DNA from: an uncultured Ectothiorhodospiraceae bacterium
GTDB lineage: Bacteria > Pseudomonadota > Gammaproteobacteria > Nitrococcales > Nitrococcaceae
Direction: 5' to 3'
DNA: 48,512 nt
Assembly (NCBI GenBank): GCA_913056385.1
Contig: CAJXND010000011.1
Location: forward strand, 1-48,512
Shown here: positions 8,619-17,254 of the stretch, piece after piece
How positions within the stretch are numbered: position 1 is the stretch's first letter
Layout of the letters: each line of letters opens with the position of its first letter
Notes under the pieces: model-generated
Told to the model about the DNA's origin: nothing
What the model saw: only the letters and a program-made list of their open reading frames with translations
Database searches by the model: none
Program-made: the position numbers and the translations under genes

Positions 8619-9717
8619 GGGGTGCATCCTTCTCGGCGCCGCCCAGTGCGGCAATGGTGCGGGCCAGCGATGCGACCTCTTCAGGGGCGACATAGCCAAA
8701 AAGCGCGGTAAAACGGCGCGTTTGACCGGCCGGCAGTGTCGCGATATGGCCCTTTGCCTTTTCCGCCAGATACCCCTCGGGTTCACAGGTGGCCGGTAGC
8801 GCAAATGCGGCGACCGTGGCATCGGCGCCATACAGAATCCACCGGACCATATGCGCGAACTCGGCGCTGGCATAGGACATGACAAAGCCGTCACCTTCGG
8901 GACGTTCAAGCATGGCGTGGGTCATTCCCGCCGCGTCCGCTCCTGGCTCGTCGACGTAAATCACCTGCTCCGGATCCCAGCGCTCGGGCCGGTCAAGCAC
9001 ACGACCCGCCTCCGGCGTCTCGGCCAGTTCCGACAGAAAAGCGTTATAAGCATCGCTCGGCACAACGTGCGCAGGCACATCGGTCCGGACCCGGGTCCGG
9101 CCCTTCGCGAAAGGCGCTGGCTGGTGGATGACCCCGCCTGGCACAAAGGCAAAATTCACATGGGCCATGTACATCAGATCCATCGGCAGAGCCGATCGAT
9201 TCTCGACTGCCATCCCCATGGCAATCCGGGTGCCCTGACCCAGCGTGACCGATGGGCGGGCTCGGTAGTTGGGGCCAAAACCGCGCATGTGATCCACGTG
9301 CCCCCCGATACGAACCATCGGAACCCCGTGCTCATCGCCGAACTCAAGGTGCGCCTCGTCCATGCGCTTGCATGGCATCTCGCCATGCAGTGGATGAGTG
9401 TCATTCGGGCCGGGGCATCCATTGGCAAGGAGGCCACTGTGGTACGCCAGGCACCCATAGGTCTCCACAATGGATTGCGCAGGGCGGGGCACCGAAAAGG
9501 CACTGTCCATGGTGAGGCGAACCCCGTCGAATACCGCATCCCAGATCATCTGTCCCATGAAGGGCAGGACATCGACGTGACCACGGGCGTTGGTCATGCG
9601 CAGCATCTCGACGCCCAGCTCGGTCCGCCAGGCGGTCACCGAAAAATGCGCGCTGCGAGCGATGCATCGCGCCGCGCGCTCGAACATCGAAGCGGAAAGA
9701 GGAATCACTGTCGTCAT
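8611..9717 (-). CDS. DUF4432 / aldose-1-epimerase-like protein
   Basis: A 368-residue protein resembling the DUF4432 branch of the galactose mutarotase fold. Recognisable parts are the N-terminal LGVEMLRMTNARGHVDVLPF, the central HGEMPCKRMDEAHLEF and the polar segment MGMAVENRS followed by YMAHVNF. Such proteins accompany sugar kinases and aldolases and may interconvert sugar anomers before phosphorylation, which fits a deoxyribose operon. The ATG at 9717 has AGGGG nine bases upstream and starts two bases before the stop codon of the preceding permease. The biochemical role is inferred from fold and context only. Confidence 0.7.
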   Translation of the reverse strand: MTTVIPLSASMFERAARCIARSAHFSVTAWRTELGVEMLRMTNARGHVDVLPFMGQMIWDAVFDGVRLTMDSAFSVPRPAQSIVETYGCLAYHSGLLANGCPGPNDTHPLHGEMPCKRMDEAHLEFGDEHGVPMVRIGGHVDHMRGFGPNYRARPSVTLGQGTRIAMGMAVENRSALPMDLMYMAHVNFAFVPGGVIHQPAPFAKGRTRVRTDVPAHVVPSDAYNAFLSELAETPEAGRVLDRPERWDPEQVIYVDEPGADAAGMTHAMLERPEGDGFVMSYASAEFAHMVRWILYGADATVAAFALPATCEPEGYLAEKAKGHIATLPAGQTRRFTALFGYVAPEEVASLARTIAALGGAEKDAPHG

Positions 9718-9718
9718 G

Positions 9719-10756
9719 TCAAAGCCCCTTTCGAGCACTCAGGGAATTCAGCGCGATCACGGCGATCAGGAAGGCGCCCCAGACGAAGTCAATCAGGTGG
9801 TTTGACACACGCATCATCTGCAGTCCCGTGGCCAGCAAGGTGAGCGCGGCCACTGCCAGCGCAACGCCCAGCACGTTACCCCTGCCTCCTGCCGGATTGG
9901 TGCCAGCCAGCACCGCGATCAGCACCGCCTGCAGCAGGTAGGACGAGCCATAATCCGATTTCGCCGCATTCACACGGGCGGACAGCAGGATCCCGGCCAT
10001 GGCGGCGAGCGCGCCCGTCAGCATGTAGGACCACAGGATCATGCGCCCCTTTCGGATGCCCGCGAAAACCGCCGCTTTAGGGTTCGTGCCAATCAACTTC
10101 AGTCTCAGCCCGAACGAGGTTCGTTCGAGCAGTAACGCCAGGGCGACGCAGAGCACGACGAAGAGAAGGAACGGCACGGGGATCGACGCGATCTTGCCAT
10201 TGCCAATCCAGGTCCACCCCGATGGAAACCCGACAATCGCCGGACCGCCCGTCAGCACCACGCAAAGACCGATGAAGACCTGGCCGGTGCCCAGCGTTGC
10301 GAGGATTGGCGTAATCTTGAGCCCCGAAATCAGCAGCCCGTTAACCAGCCCCGCCAGCACCCCGACAATCAGGCCCACTCCGACGCCGAGGATCACGGCA
10401 CCCGTGCCGAGCCCGCCCACCCCGGCTTCTCCCGCGAGAAACCCGAACAGGGTGCCCGCGGCTATGCCAGCCAGATTCGCGACCCCCACGATGGACAGAT
10501 CGATACCGCCGGTGAGCATGGCGATCATCATGGCGATGGACAGCAGGACGAGTTCCGGCATGAAAAAGGCCATCGACTCGAAGTTGTAGGACGACAAAAA
10601 CATACGCGGCTGGAGCGCCGTCATCAGAATGATGATCAGAATGCAGATGATGCCCAGCTGGATATTCGTGTCGGCTCTGGCACGGATCAGGAACCGGCCC
10701 GGCCCGCTGCCCTTGCCGTCCGCGGCCTCGGTGCCGCGTGTATTGCCTTTCATCAT
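9719..10756 (-). CDS. Ribose-type ABC transporter permease (second of two)
   Basis: A 345-residue inner-membrane protein with about nine or ten hydrophobic segments. It carries the RbsC-family loop MLTGGIDLSIVGVANLAG near residue 85 and the EAA-like region FAGIRKGRMILWSYMLTGALAAMAGILL around residue 235. The N-terminus has a cytosolic tail of about 28 residues rich in Gly, Lys and Arg. GGAGGG precedes tandem ATG codons at 10756 and 10753. It should form a heterodimer with the permease encoded just upstream (10767-11744), since two different RbsC-type subunits are encoded in series. Confidence 0.9.
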   Translation of the reverse strand: MMKGNTRGTEAADGKGSGPGRFLIRARADTNIQLGIICILIIILMTALQPRMFLSSYNFESMAFFMPELVLLSIAMMIAMLTGGIDLSIVGVANLAGIAAGTLFGFLAGEAGVGGLGTGAVILGVGVGLIVGVLAGLVNGLLISGLKITPILATLGTGQVFIGLCVVLTGGPAIVGFPSGWTWIGNGKIASIPVPFLLFVVLCVALALLLERTSFGLRLKLIGTNPKAAVFAGIRKGRMILWSYMLTGALAAMAGILLSARVNAAKSDYGSSYLLQAVLIAVLAGTNPAGGRGNVLGVALAVAALTLLATGLQMMRVSNHLIDFVWGAFLIAVIALNSLSARKGL

Positions 10757-10766
10757 CCGTCCCTCC

Positions 10767-11744
10767 TCAGGCTGGTGAACGCCGGTCGCGAAGGGCCGTA
10801 ATGGCGACTGCGCTGATCAGCACACCACCCACGACCACCCGCTGCCAGGTCATGTCGATTCCCATCAGGATCAGCGAGTTCTGGATCATCACGAGGATAA
10901 AAACACCCAGAACCGTCCCGATGACCGACCCTCGGCCGCCAAAGATCGAACAGCCGCCCAGAACCACCGCCGCGATGACATCCAGCTCCAGCCCCACGAA
11001 GCCTCGCGGGTTGGCGAGCCAGCTCATGGACGAGTGCAACAACCCCGCGAAGCCTGCCAGGGCGCCGGCCGTGCAGTAGACGAAAATCATGGTGCGGCCG
11101 GTCTTGAAGCCCACGCGCCTGGCGGCCTCCGGATCGGCCCCGTAGGCATACACCGAGCGACCGATCATGGTCCGCGTGAGCACGAGATGAATCAGGATGG
11201 CCAACGCTGCATAGACGAGAATCATTGCTGTCAGCCCGAACGTCGTGCCGTTCGCGCGCTCCAGCGTCACGATATTGGCCCGCCCCAGCTCGATCAGGGA
11301 CGGCGGCATTTCATCAATATTGACGTTCGACGTGCCGACCCCGCCCAGCACCAAACCGCGGACAAGAGAGGCGGTTCCGAGCGTGACAATGAGCGGGATC
11401 ATGTGAAACTTGTGGATGATTCCCGCATTCATGAGCCCCAGCAACCCGCCGATGGCCGTCGCAAAGATGAAGGGTAGAATCACGCCGTCGTAATCGATCG
11501 CAACCATCGTGCGCACCACCAAATACATGGCGGCGATGGCAAAGGCGGTAAAAGACACATCAATTCCGCCCGAGATCATGATCAGCAGCACGCCCAGGGC
11601 CATCAAACCAATGACCACGTTCGCCTTCAGGAGGCTGAAAATATTGGAAAGCTGCCAGAAAGCAGGGTTGATCAACCCGATCACCACCATCGCTGCGACC
11701 AGGATCAGCGCAATCACGACATTGCTGTTCCGCAAAACCCTCAT
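10767..11744 (-). CDS. Ribose-type ABC transporter permease (first of two)
   Basis: A 325-residue RbsC/BPD_transp_2-family membrane protein. It has the characteristic [21 protein letters not shown] around residue 60, [22 protein letters not shown] in the cytosolic coupling region, and [26 protein letters not shown] near the end. The start overlaps the stop of the ATPase gene by four bases. It probably pairs with the next permease to form the channel for the imported pentose or deoxysugar. Confidence 0.91.
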   Translation of the reverse strand: MRVLRNSNVVIALILVAAMVVIGLINPAFWQLSNIFSLLKANVVIGLMALGVLLIMISGGIDVSFTAFAIAAMYLVVRTMVAIDYDGVILPFIFATAIGGLLGLMNAGIIHKFHMIPLIVTLGTASLVRGLVLGGVGTSNVNIDEMPPSLIELGRANIVTLERANGTTFGLTAMILVYAALAILIHLVLTRTMIGRSVYAYGADPEAARRVGFKTGRTMIFVYCTAGALAGFAGLLHSSMSWLANPRGFVGLELDVIAAVVLGGCSIFGGRGSVIGTVLGVFILVMIQNSLILMGIDMTWQRVVVGGVLISAVAITALRDRRSPA

Positions 11745-13258
11745 GCCCCGCCCTCCCGGGTTACCGCGGCCAGTGCCGACTCCAGCGCATCTTCGGTCAA
11801 ACGCTCACCCGAGAGCTCACCGGTCAGGCGGCCATTCGTCATGGTGAGCACGCGATTGCAATTAGCGGCGAGCTCCGGCAGATCATCCGAGATCATCAAC
11901 ACAGCGAGCCCCTGGTTACGAGCCAGGTCGTGAATGATGCCGTGGATCTGCTCCTTCGAGCCCACATCGACCCCCACTGTCGGCCCATTGAGAATCAGCA
12001 GGCGGGCGTCAGTCATCAACCAGCGACCAATGACGACGCGCTGTTGATTACCTCCGGACAGGATTGAGACGGGGACATCGGTATTCGGCGCAGCGATCTG
12101 CATGTCTTCGAACATCTTTTCGGTAGCCGCGCGCGCCCTGTTCCGCTGGAGCCACAACCGCGGTGCAAAGCGCCCGAGAGCGGATGCGATGGCGTTATCT
12201 CGAATAGAGCGGGTCAGGAAGAGCCCCTCGGACAAGCGATCCTCGGGGACATAGGCGACGCCGGCGTCAATCGCATCAGTCACCGAAGCCGGCGCGAGCC
12301 GCTCGCCGTCCAGCTCAATGCGGCCTGATACATCCTGCCTGAGACCGAAGATGGCCTTGGCCAAAGTCGAGCGCCCGGCCCCGATCAACCCCGATAACCC
12401 CACGACCTCGCCGCGCATCAAGCGCAGCGACACATCATGAACTTCATGGCCGACGCTCAAGCCCTCAATCAAAAGCCGGGGAGTCTGCACATCAGCGCCG
12501 GCGGGCGCGGCAAATCGGCCGGTATTGAGGTGGCGGCCGGTCATCGCGAGCGTGATTGCCCGCTCATCGAAATGGGTAATCGGCCCCTCGGCGACCTTTT
12601 GACCGTTACGAAAGACGGTCAACTCCTCACTGATTTCCAGCATCTCACGCATTTTATGGCTGACGAACAAGATCGCGATGCCCTGCTGCTGCAGACCGCG
12701 AACGATGCGGAACAGGCGCTCAACCTCCCGAGCGGTCAGGGCCGTCGTCGGTTCGTCCATAACGATGAGACGCGCATCCGCCAGAACTGCACGAGCGATC
12801 GCAACGATCTGACGACCCGCCGTAGGCAGGGTCTCGACCGTCGCGTCCAGATCCAGATCGACATCCAGTCGGGCGAGTACCTCACGCGCCATCTCGCGGC
12901 CGCGGCGCCAGTTCACGGTGGATCTGCGCTCACGCAGATAGGTATTCAGAAACAGGTTTTCGACCACCGTCAGGGTGGGGAAGAGTGAGAGATCCTGGTA
13001 GATCACCTGCACCCCGTGTTCCATCGAACTGGCGGGGTTCAGCCTCTCGACCGGCGCCCCGTCAATGATAATTTCGCCTTTGTCAGGCTGGTATACACCC
13101 GAAATGATCTTGATGAGCGTGGATTTGCCCGAGCCGTTTTCACCGGCGAGGCAGCGAATCTGGGCACTCTCGATCGTCATCGACACGTCATCGAGCGCAC
13201 GAACCCCACCGAAACGCTTTGAAACGCCCCGAAGCTCAATCAGGGGATGCGACACCAT
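11741..13258 (-). CDS. Sugar ABC transporter ATP-binding protein (RbsA-type, two nucleotide-binding domains)
   Basis: A 505-residue tandem ATPase of the RbsA/XylG/MglA class. The N-half has Walker [10 protein letters not shown] (39-47), a degenerate signature in [16 protein letters not shown], and Walker [12 protein letters not shown]. The C-half has [10 protein letters not shown] and a good signature, [16 protein letters not shown], but its Walker B reads [16 protein letters not shown], with Asn-Gly where Asp-Glu is usual. The ATG at 13258 has GGAG nine bases upstream; an in-frame ATG eleven codons earlier has no such support. The gene follows the binding-protein gene after a strong stem-loop and overlaps the first permease. 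Confidence 0.92.
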   Translation of the reverse strand: MVSHPLIELRGVSKRFGGVRALDDVSMTIESAQIRCLAGENGSGKSTLIKIISGVYQPDKGEIIIDGAPVERLNPASSMEHGVQVIYQDLSLFPTLTVVENLFLNTYLRERRSTVNWRRGREMAREVLARLDVDLDLDATVETLPTAGRQIVAIARAVLADARLIVMDEPTTALTAREVERLFRIVRGLQQQGIAILFVSHKMREMLEISEELTVFRNGQKVAEGPITHFDERAITLAMTGRHLNTGRFAAPAGADVQTPRLLIEGLSVGHEVHDVSLRLMRGEVVGLSGLIGAGRSTLAKAIFGLRQDVSGRIELDGERLAPASVTDAIDAGVAYVPEDRLSEGLFLTRSIRDNAIASALGRFAPRLWLQRNRARAATEKMFEDMQIAAPNTDVPVSILSGGNQQRVVIGRWLMTDARLLILNGPTVGVDVGSKEQIHGIIHDLARNQGLAVLMISDDLPELAANCNRVLTMTNGRLTGELSGERLTEDALESALAAVTREGGA

Positions 13259-13279
13259 GGTCCGGTCTCCAGGGAAAGG

Positions 13280-13307
13280 GATGCGGCGCACTCATGTGCG
13301 CCGCATC
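13280..13307 (-). other. 12-bp intercistronic stem-loop after the sugar-binding-protein gene
   Basis: GATGCGGCGCAC (13280-13291) and GTGCGCCGCATC (13296-13307) are perfectly complementary around a 4-base loop. The structure starts 9 bases past the binding-protein stop and ends about 21 bases before the ATPase start. No T-run follows on the minus strand. It most likely stabilises the 3' end of the binding-protein mRNA or attenuates downstream transcription, giving excess binding protein. Confidence 0.75.
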
Positions 13308-13315
13308 AGGACCAC

Positions 13316-14359
13316 TCAGAAGTCGTACTGATCCATGTTCTCAGCAGTGACACCAACCCAGCCCGAGCCATAAAGCACGTTCTGGCGGTCCTCACCGGCC
13401 ACCTTCAGGTCACGGTAGCCCTCGAGCCCGAGATCCGTACCTGCCCCGATCTCCGCACTCCTGCCTTCCAGAACAGCCACGGCGAGCATGTTCATCGCGT
13501 AGCCCGCAACAGCAGGGTCCCAGAACTGGATGTAGCTGATATCCCCGTTTTCGAGGTAGTTGCCGGCCACTGAGGGCAAGCCCGTTCCGGCAAAGTGCAG
13601 CTGCCCCTGCAGACCGCTCTCGGCGATCAGGCGTCCTGCACCAGCGGAGGTTGGCATGGGACCTCCCACGATACCGCTGATTTCCGGGTTCGCCGCGAGG
13701 GCCTCTTTCAACCTCGTGTAGTCGGTATCGGCGTTGTCATAAGTCTCGATTCGGTCCATCGCCAGAGACATATTCGGATAGGCCTCTTCCTGACGCGCGA
13801 TCGCACCATCAATCCACTCATTCTGGGACTTGGAAGTCAGGCTACCGACTGTTGCCACATACTCGCCTCCCTCGCCCATCTGCACTGCCAGCTCATCCAT
13901 GAGTTTTGCGCCGTAGGCGAGGTTGTCGAAGGCCTCGATGTCGAAGTCCACGTTCTGGATATTCGATGCCTCATGGCTGATCACGACGATACCCCGATCA
14001 CGCGCTCTGGAGAGCACCGGCTCCAGGGCCTCGACAGAGAAGGGAACGACGGCAATCGCATCCACGCCTTGGGCGATCAGGTTTTCGACAAGCTGCACCT
14101 GCGCCGCGGCGTCTGCCGACGATGGGCCCACCATGTAAGTATCCTGTCCGGTATCGGCCCCGAACTGCTGCACGCCATCGCGCATGCGGTCGAACCATGC
14201 GATGCCGTCCACCTTAACCACCGTGGCGATCGTGTAGGACTCATCCGTCTGGATCAGCGCAGAATTGACATCGGTCGTATTGACCACGTCGTCCTGCGCT
14301 TGGGCGGCGCCTGCCACAAAGGCAGCTGCGACAGCCAGTGATGTCAACCAGTTTTTCAT
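13316..14359 (-). CDS. Periplasmic sugar-binding protein of the ribose/LsrB-like class
   Basis: A 347-residue exported protein with a cleavable signal (about residues 1-21, ending AQA before QDD). The fold is periplasmic-binding-protein type 4. FDRMRDGVQQFGADTG is the first helix, AQVQLVENLIAQGVDAIAVVP the usual nucleus, and GIVVISHEASN precedes the hinge. AANPEISGIVGGPMP and QFWDPAVAGYAMNMLAVAVLEG lie in the second lobe. The ATG at 14359 has GGAGAG nine bases upstream. It is the first structural gene after the regulator, 91 bases below a 37-bp dyad. Context suggests deoxyribose or a related sugar; the LsrB-like sequence makes autoinducer-type furanoses a formal alternative. Confidence 0.9.
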   Translation of the reverse strand: MKNWLTSLAVAAAFVAGAAQAQDDVVNTTDVNSALIQTDESYTIATVVKVDGIAWFDRMRDGVQQFGADTGQDTYMVGPSSADAAAQVQLVENLIAQGVDAIAVVPFSVEALEPVLSRARDRGIVVISHEASNIQNVDFDIEAFDNLAYGAKLMDELAVQMGEGGEYVATVGSLTSKSQNEWIDGAIARQEEAYPNMSLAMDRIETYDNADTDYTRLKEALAANPEISGIVGGPMPTSAGAGRLIAESGLQGQLHFAGTGLPSVAGNYLENGDISYIQFWDPAVAGYAMNMLAVAVLEGRSAEIGAGTDLGLEGYRDLKVAGEDRQNVLYGSGWVGVTAENMDQYDF

Positions 14360-14450
14360 GGTCTCTCTCCTCGTTGTGGTTTTCTTCTGGGTTGTATCCC
14401 GCCGGGGCGGTCCATCCCGCACCAGTGCTGTTCTCGGTACACCAGCTCCT

Positions 14451-14487
14451 AACCAACAGATGAGCAATATTTGCGCAGCTGTTGGTT
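14451..14487 (-). promoter_or_regulatory. 37-bp dyad operator and promoter region of the deoxyribose operon
   Basis: AACCAACAG (14451-14459) and CTGTTGGTT (14479-14487) are a perfect 9-bp inverted repeat. The symmetry continues inward through GCAA/TTGC, with 15 of 18 positions paired about base 14469. A TTGACA on the minus strand (14518-14513) lies 25 bases upstream, so the dyad would cover the start-site region. A second inverted repeat, GACAAG/CTTGTC (14499-14516), overlaps this -35. The rest of the 382-base gap (14360-14741) holds no gene I can support. The likely ligand is the SorC/DeoR-type regulator encoded next door. Confidence 0.65.
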
Positions 14488-14741
14488 CAACTTCACCAGA
14501 CAAGACTTTCCTTGTCAATATAACCGGACTGCAATCGGGGAAAGGACGGACAGAGAGGGAGTTTTTAGAGACTATTCATACAGTTACAATAGGCCCGGCA
14601 GCGGAGAGACCGTCCAATGAATAAAAAACAGTCTGCTTCAGGTAAACCGCTCCCGCCGAGCATGGCGCGCAAATGCGTAGACGTCAGAAAGCAATCGGCA
14701 GCAATTCGGGTGTTCCTGCCGGCGGTCTGTTTCTTGCGAGC

Positions 14742-15728
14742 TCACCCATTCTCGATCGCGTGAAGGGCCGTTGCCTCGTCGGTAATCAGAATGGAGACAT
14801 AGCCGGCTCTCAAGGCGGCCAGTGCCACCTCATGCTTTTCCTCGCCGGCGACAATTCCAATCGCGCGTTCGGTTTGCCTTAATTGTTTCAGCGGCAATCC
14901 GATCGTGCGGTCGTCGAGCTCCTTATCCACCGGATGACCGTCGGCGTCGATAAACCGACCGAGCACGTCGCCAACCGCACCGCAAGCCTGCAATCGATCG
15001 ATATCGTCTTCGTTGATATACCCGGAACTCAGCAGGATGGAGCGATGAGAGATCCCGCCCATTCCGAAGCAGATAATTTCACTTTTCTCTGCCAGGGTGA
15101 GAACACGTTCCACGATCGGGTCGGCATCAAGGGCCTCGCGCGTGCTCTTTTTGCCGACGATCGCAGGGACGGGGAGCACGGTCGCGGTTCCGCCAGCAGT
15201 CTGCGCAAAAGTTTCGGTCACCGCGCTGGTGCGCGTGGTGGTGAGCCGGAGCGCCGCTGAACCGTTAACCAGGACGACATGAAGCCCGGGATTCCATTGA
15301 TCGGGCAGACATCGCGCGACCGCCGACATGGTCCTGCCCCAGGACAAGCCCATCAGATCAGGCTTGGGATGTATGGACGCGATGTAGGTGGCAGCCGCCT
15401 GGGCAACGGATTCCATGAGCAGCGCGGTATCGGCGATTTCGCCCACAGGCACCACGATGGCATCCCTCAGGTTGAAACGCTCCTGTAGCTCCACTTCCAG
15501 CACCGCTCGCCGGTTCGTGCGTGTCGTGATCTCGATACGCACGATCCCGCACCGTTTGGCTTCGGCAAGAAGACGCCCGACCTGCCAGCGGGTCAGCCCC
15601 AGTTCGTTTGCGATGTCCTGCTGGGTGCGCTGCAAGTCGTAGTACATCTTGGCAACCTGAACCATGAGGTGTTCACGCTGCTCATCCGAAGGCAGACGGA
15701 CAGATGTTGCCCGAGCTGTCTCCCTCAT
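14742..15728 (-). CDS. SorC/DeoR-family sugar-responsive transcriptional regulator
   Basis: A 328-residue repressor-type protein. The N-terminal helix-turn-helix TQQDIANELGLTRWQVGRLL spans residues 35-54 and is of the SorC type, as in Bacillus DeoR. It is followed by the sugar-phosphate-binding domain with LMGLSWGRTMSAVA, FGMGGISHRSILLSSGYI and AVGDVLGRFIDADG. These effector domains usually bind phosphorylated sugars, and deoxyribose-5-phosphate is the natural candidate here. The gene precedes the importer and catabolic genes on the same strand, separated by 382 bases containing the large dyad. The ATG at 15728 is weakly supported by GAGGG eight bases upstream. Confidence 0.9.
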   Translation of the reverse strand: MRETARATSVRLPSDEQREHLMVQVAKMYYDLQRTQQDIANELGLTRWQVGRLLAEAKRCGIVRIEITTRTNRRAVLEVELQERFNLRDAIVVPVGEIADTALLMESVAQAAATYIASIHPKPDLMGLSWGRTMSAVARCLPDQWNPGLHVVLVNGSAALRLTTTRTSAVTETFAQTAGGTATVLPVPAIVGKKSTREALDADPIVERVLTLAEKSEIICFGMGGISHRSILLSSGYINEDDIDRLQACGAVGDVLGRFIDADGHPVDKELDDRTIGLPLKQLRQTERAIGIVAGEEKHEVALAALRAGYVSILITDEATALHAIENG

Positions 15729-15765
15729 GTCCTAACCCTCGCCTGCGTAACCTCTGGTAGGGGGA

Positions 15766-15828
15766 CAGGATATCCTGATCCAGGCAGCGACGCTCGTCGT
15801 TGGAATACGCCTTGGTCGGCATGCCGAC
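15766..15828 (-). promoter_or_regulatory. Two palindromes upstream of the SorC-type regulator
   Basis: CAGGATATCCTG (15766-15777) is a perfect 12-bp palindrome and GTCGGCATGCCGAC (15815-15828) a perfect 14-bp palindrome. Both lie in the 120-base gap between the hydroxyproline dehydrogenase operon end and the regulator start. The first could be an autoregulatory operator; the second could form a short hairpin after the operon. Neither matches the 37-bp dyad. Confidence 0.35.
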
Positions 15829-15848
15829 TGCGCTCAGCCGCTGCAGAC

Positions 15849-16115
15849 TCATTGCGTCTCGATCACATCTCCCGTTCGGACAACTGCCTGACAGGCGATG
15901 GCCTCGCGGCCGTTGATGCGCACGCGACAACGCTGACATTGACCAATGCCGCAGAACCAGTCGGGTGGCATCACACGGCCATCGGCCACCGCGTCGGCGC
16001 AGAGCAGCGCAGCAAGCACGCTCATGCCGGCCGGCAGTTCATGCTGCCCCCCGTCGATCGCCACCGTGATCCACTCGCCGGCATCGCGCACCGGACGAAA
16101 ACCCTGCCCGCTCAT
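15849..16115 (-). CDS. (2Fe-2S)-binding small subunit of D-hydroxyproline dehydrogenase (HcnA-like)
   Basis: An 88-residue ferredoxin-like protein with CGIGQCQRC at residues 55-63 and a fourth cysteine at 75 (AIACQ), a complete 2Fe-2S ligand set. It is the smallest part of a three-subunit flavoprotein dehydrogenase and would shuttle electrons towards the respiratory chain. Its ATG overlaps the stop of the FAD subunit as ATGA. The same arrangement occurs in hydrogen cyanide synthase (HcnABC) and in the LhpBEF/HypOX dehydrogenases; the surrounding hydroxyproline genes favour the latter. It is the last gene of the long minus-strand operon. Confidence 0.85.
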   Translation of the reverse strand: MSGQGFRPVRDAGEWITVAIDGGQHELPAGMSVLAALLCADAVADGRVMPPDWFCGIGQCQRCRVRINGREAIACQAVVRTGDVIETQ

Positions 16116-17254
16116 ACGAAGCGCTCCGGATGTAACTGACCGCCATAGGGATGAGTGGCTCCCTCGGCCAGTGTTGCAGCCACGATCTCGCCGGTCACCG
16201 CCGCCAGCCCGTGGCCCGCCCCTTCATGCCCGGTCGCCACCAAGACGCGTTCCGCGTCCGGCAAGGAGCCGATAATGGGTAGTCCGTCGCGGGAGAAGGG
16301 CCGCAATCCGGCATAGGCGCGGATAACCCGCAGCCGCGCCAGATCCGGCACCACGCCGACGCAGTCGGCCAACAACCGCTGCACCGTCTCCATGTTGACC
16401 GTCATGTCAAACCCCGCGAACTCCCGCGAGCTACCACACAGGATGGTGCCGCTGCGGGTGGCCTCGATAATGGCCGCCGTCTGCACCGCCGTCCCGTCGA
16501 TTTCGGTACTCTCGGCCGCCGCCTGATAGCCGAAGTCGGCGATCTTGGAGTTGACGGCGACATCGCCTCGCTCCAGCACGGCGATATGGCCCTTGCGCGG
16601 CTCGATCGGCACGGAAAGCCCGACCGACTTCAGCACCTCGTTCGTCCAGATGCCCGTGCAGAGGCACACATGCCCGGCGGTCACCGACTCCCCTCCGGCG
16701 AGTGTCACCACGACCCGATCATCCGCCGGATCGAGTTGCTCGATGGCCTGATAGAAACGGTATTCCACACCCGCCTCGCGCAGGTCGCGGGCGATCTGGT
16801 AACAGGCGAGCATGGGCTGCACCTGGGCATCCCCGGGCCAGTGCCCCACGGCCACCGTATCAGGCCCCAGATGCGGCTCGAGCGCCTCCCAGCCGGATTC
16901 CAGAAAACGACAGTCGATCCCCTCGGCCTGCTGGGCGCGGACCAATGCCGCCAGCCCTTCGGCCTCGGCAGGCGACCGTGCCACCACGGTCGATCCCTTG
17001 GGGTCGAACTCACAATGATTGCCGTAACGCTCGGCAAAACGGTGCCAGGCCTGCAGGCTTCGGTGGGAGAGCTCGAGCATGAGTCCGGGAGACTTGTCGG
17101 AGCAGAGCAGGTTGCCGTCACTGCTGCGCGACGTACCCGGCGCCAGACCGGCGCGGTCGATGACCATCAGTCGAAGGCCGCGCTCATGCAGGGCCAGCGC
17201 GACGAAACTGCCGATGATCCCACTGCCGACCACGACGGCGTCAACGTGGGTCAT
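16112..17254 (-). CDS. FAD-dependent catalytic subunit of D-hydroxyproline dehydrogenase (HcnC/DadA-like)
   Basis: A 380-residue D-amino-acid-oxidase-family protein. The FAD-binding VVVGSGIIGSFVALALHERG is at residues 7-26. The C-terminal part has the usual YAGLRPFSRDGLPIIGSLP and VATGHEGAGHGLAAVTGEIVA. It should oxidise cis-4-hydroxy-D-proline to 1-pyrroline-4-hydroxy-2-carboxylate, the step between the 4-hydroxyproline epimerase and the DapA-family deaminase encoded in the divergent operon. It overlaps its large partner subunit by 14 bases and the small subunit by 4. D-proline or another D-amino acid is an alternative substrate. Confidence 0.87.
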   Translation of the reverse strand: MTHVDAVVVGSGIIGSFVALALHERGLRLMVIDRAGLAPGTSRSSDGNLLCSDKSPGLMLELSHRSLQAWHRFAERYGNHCEFDPKGSTVVARSPAEAEGLAALVRAQQAEGIDCRFLESGWEALEPHLGPDTVAVGHWPGDAQVQPMLACYQIARDLREAGVEYRFYQAIEQLDPADDRVVVTLAGGESVTAGHVCLCTGIWTNEVLKSVGLSVPIEPRKGHIAVLERGDVAVNSKIADFGYQAAAESTEIDGTAVQTAAIIEATRSGTILCGSSREFAGFDMTVNMETVQRLLADCVGVVPDLARLRVIRAYAGLRPFSRDGLPIIGSLPDAERVLVATGHEGAGHGLAAVTGEIVAATLAEGATHPYGGQLHPERFV

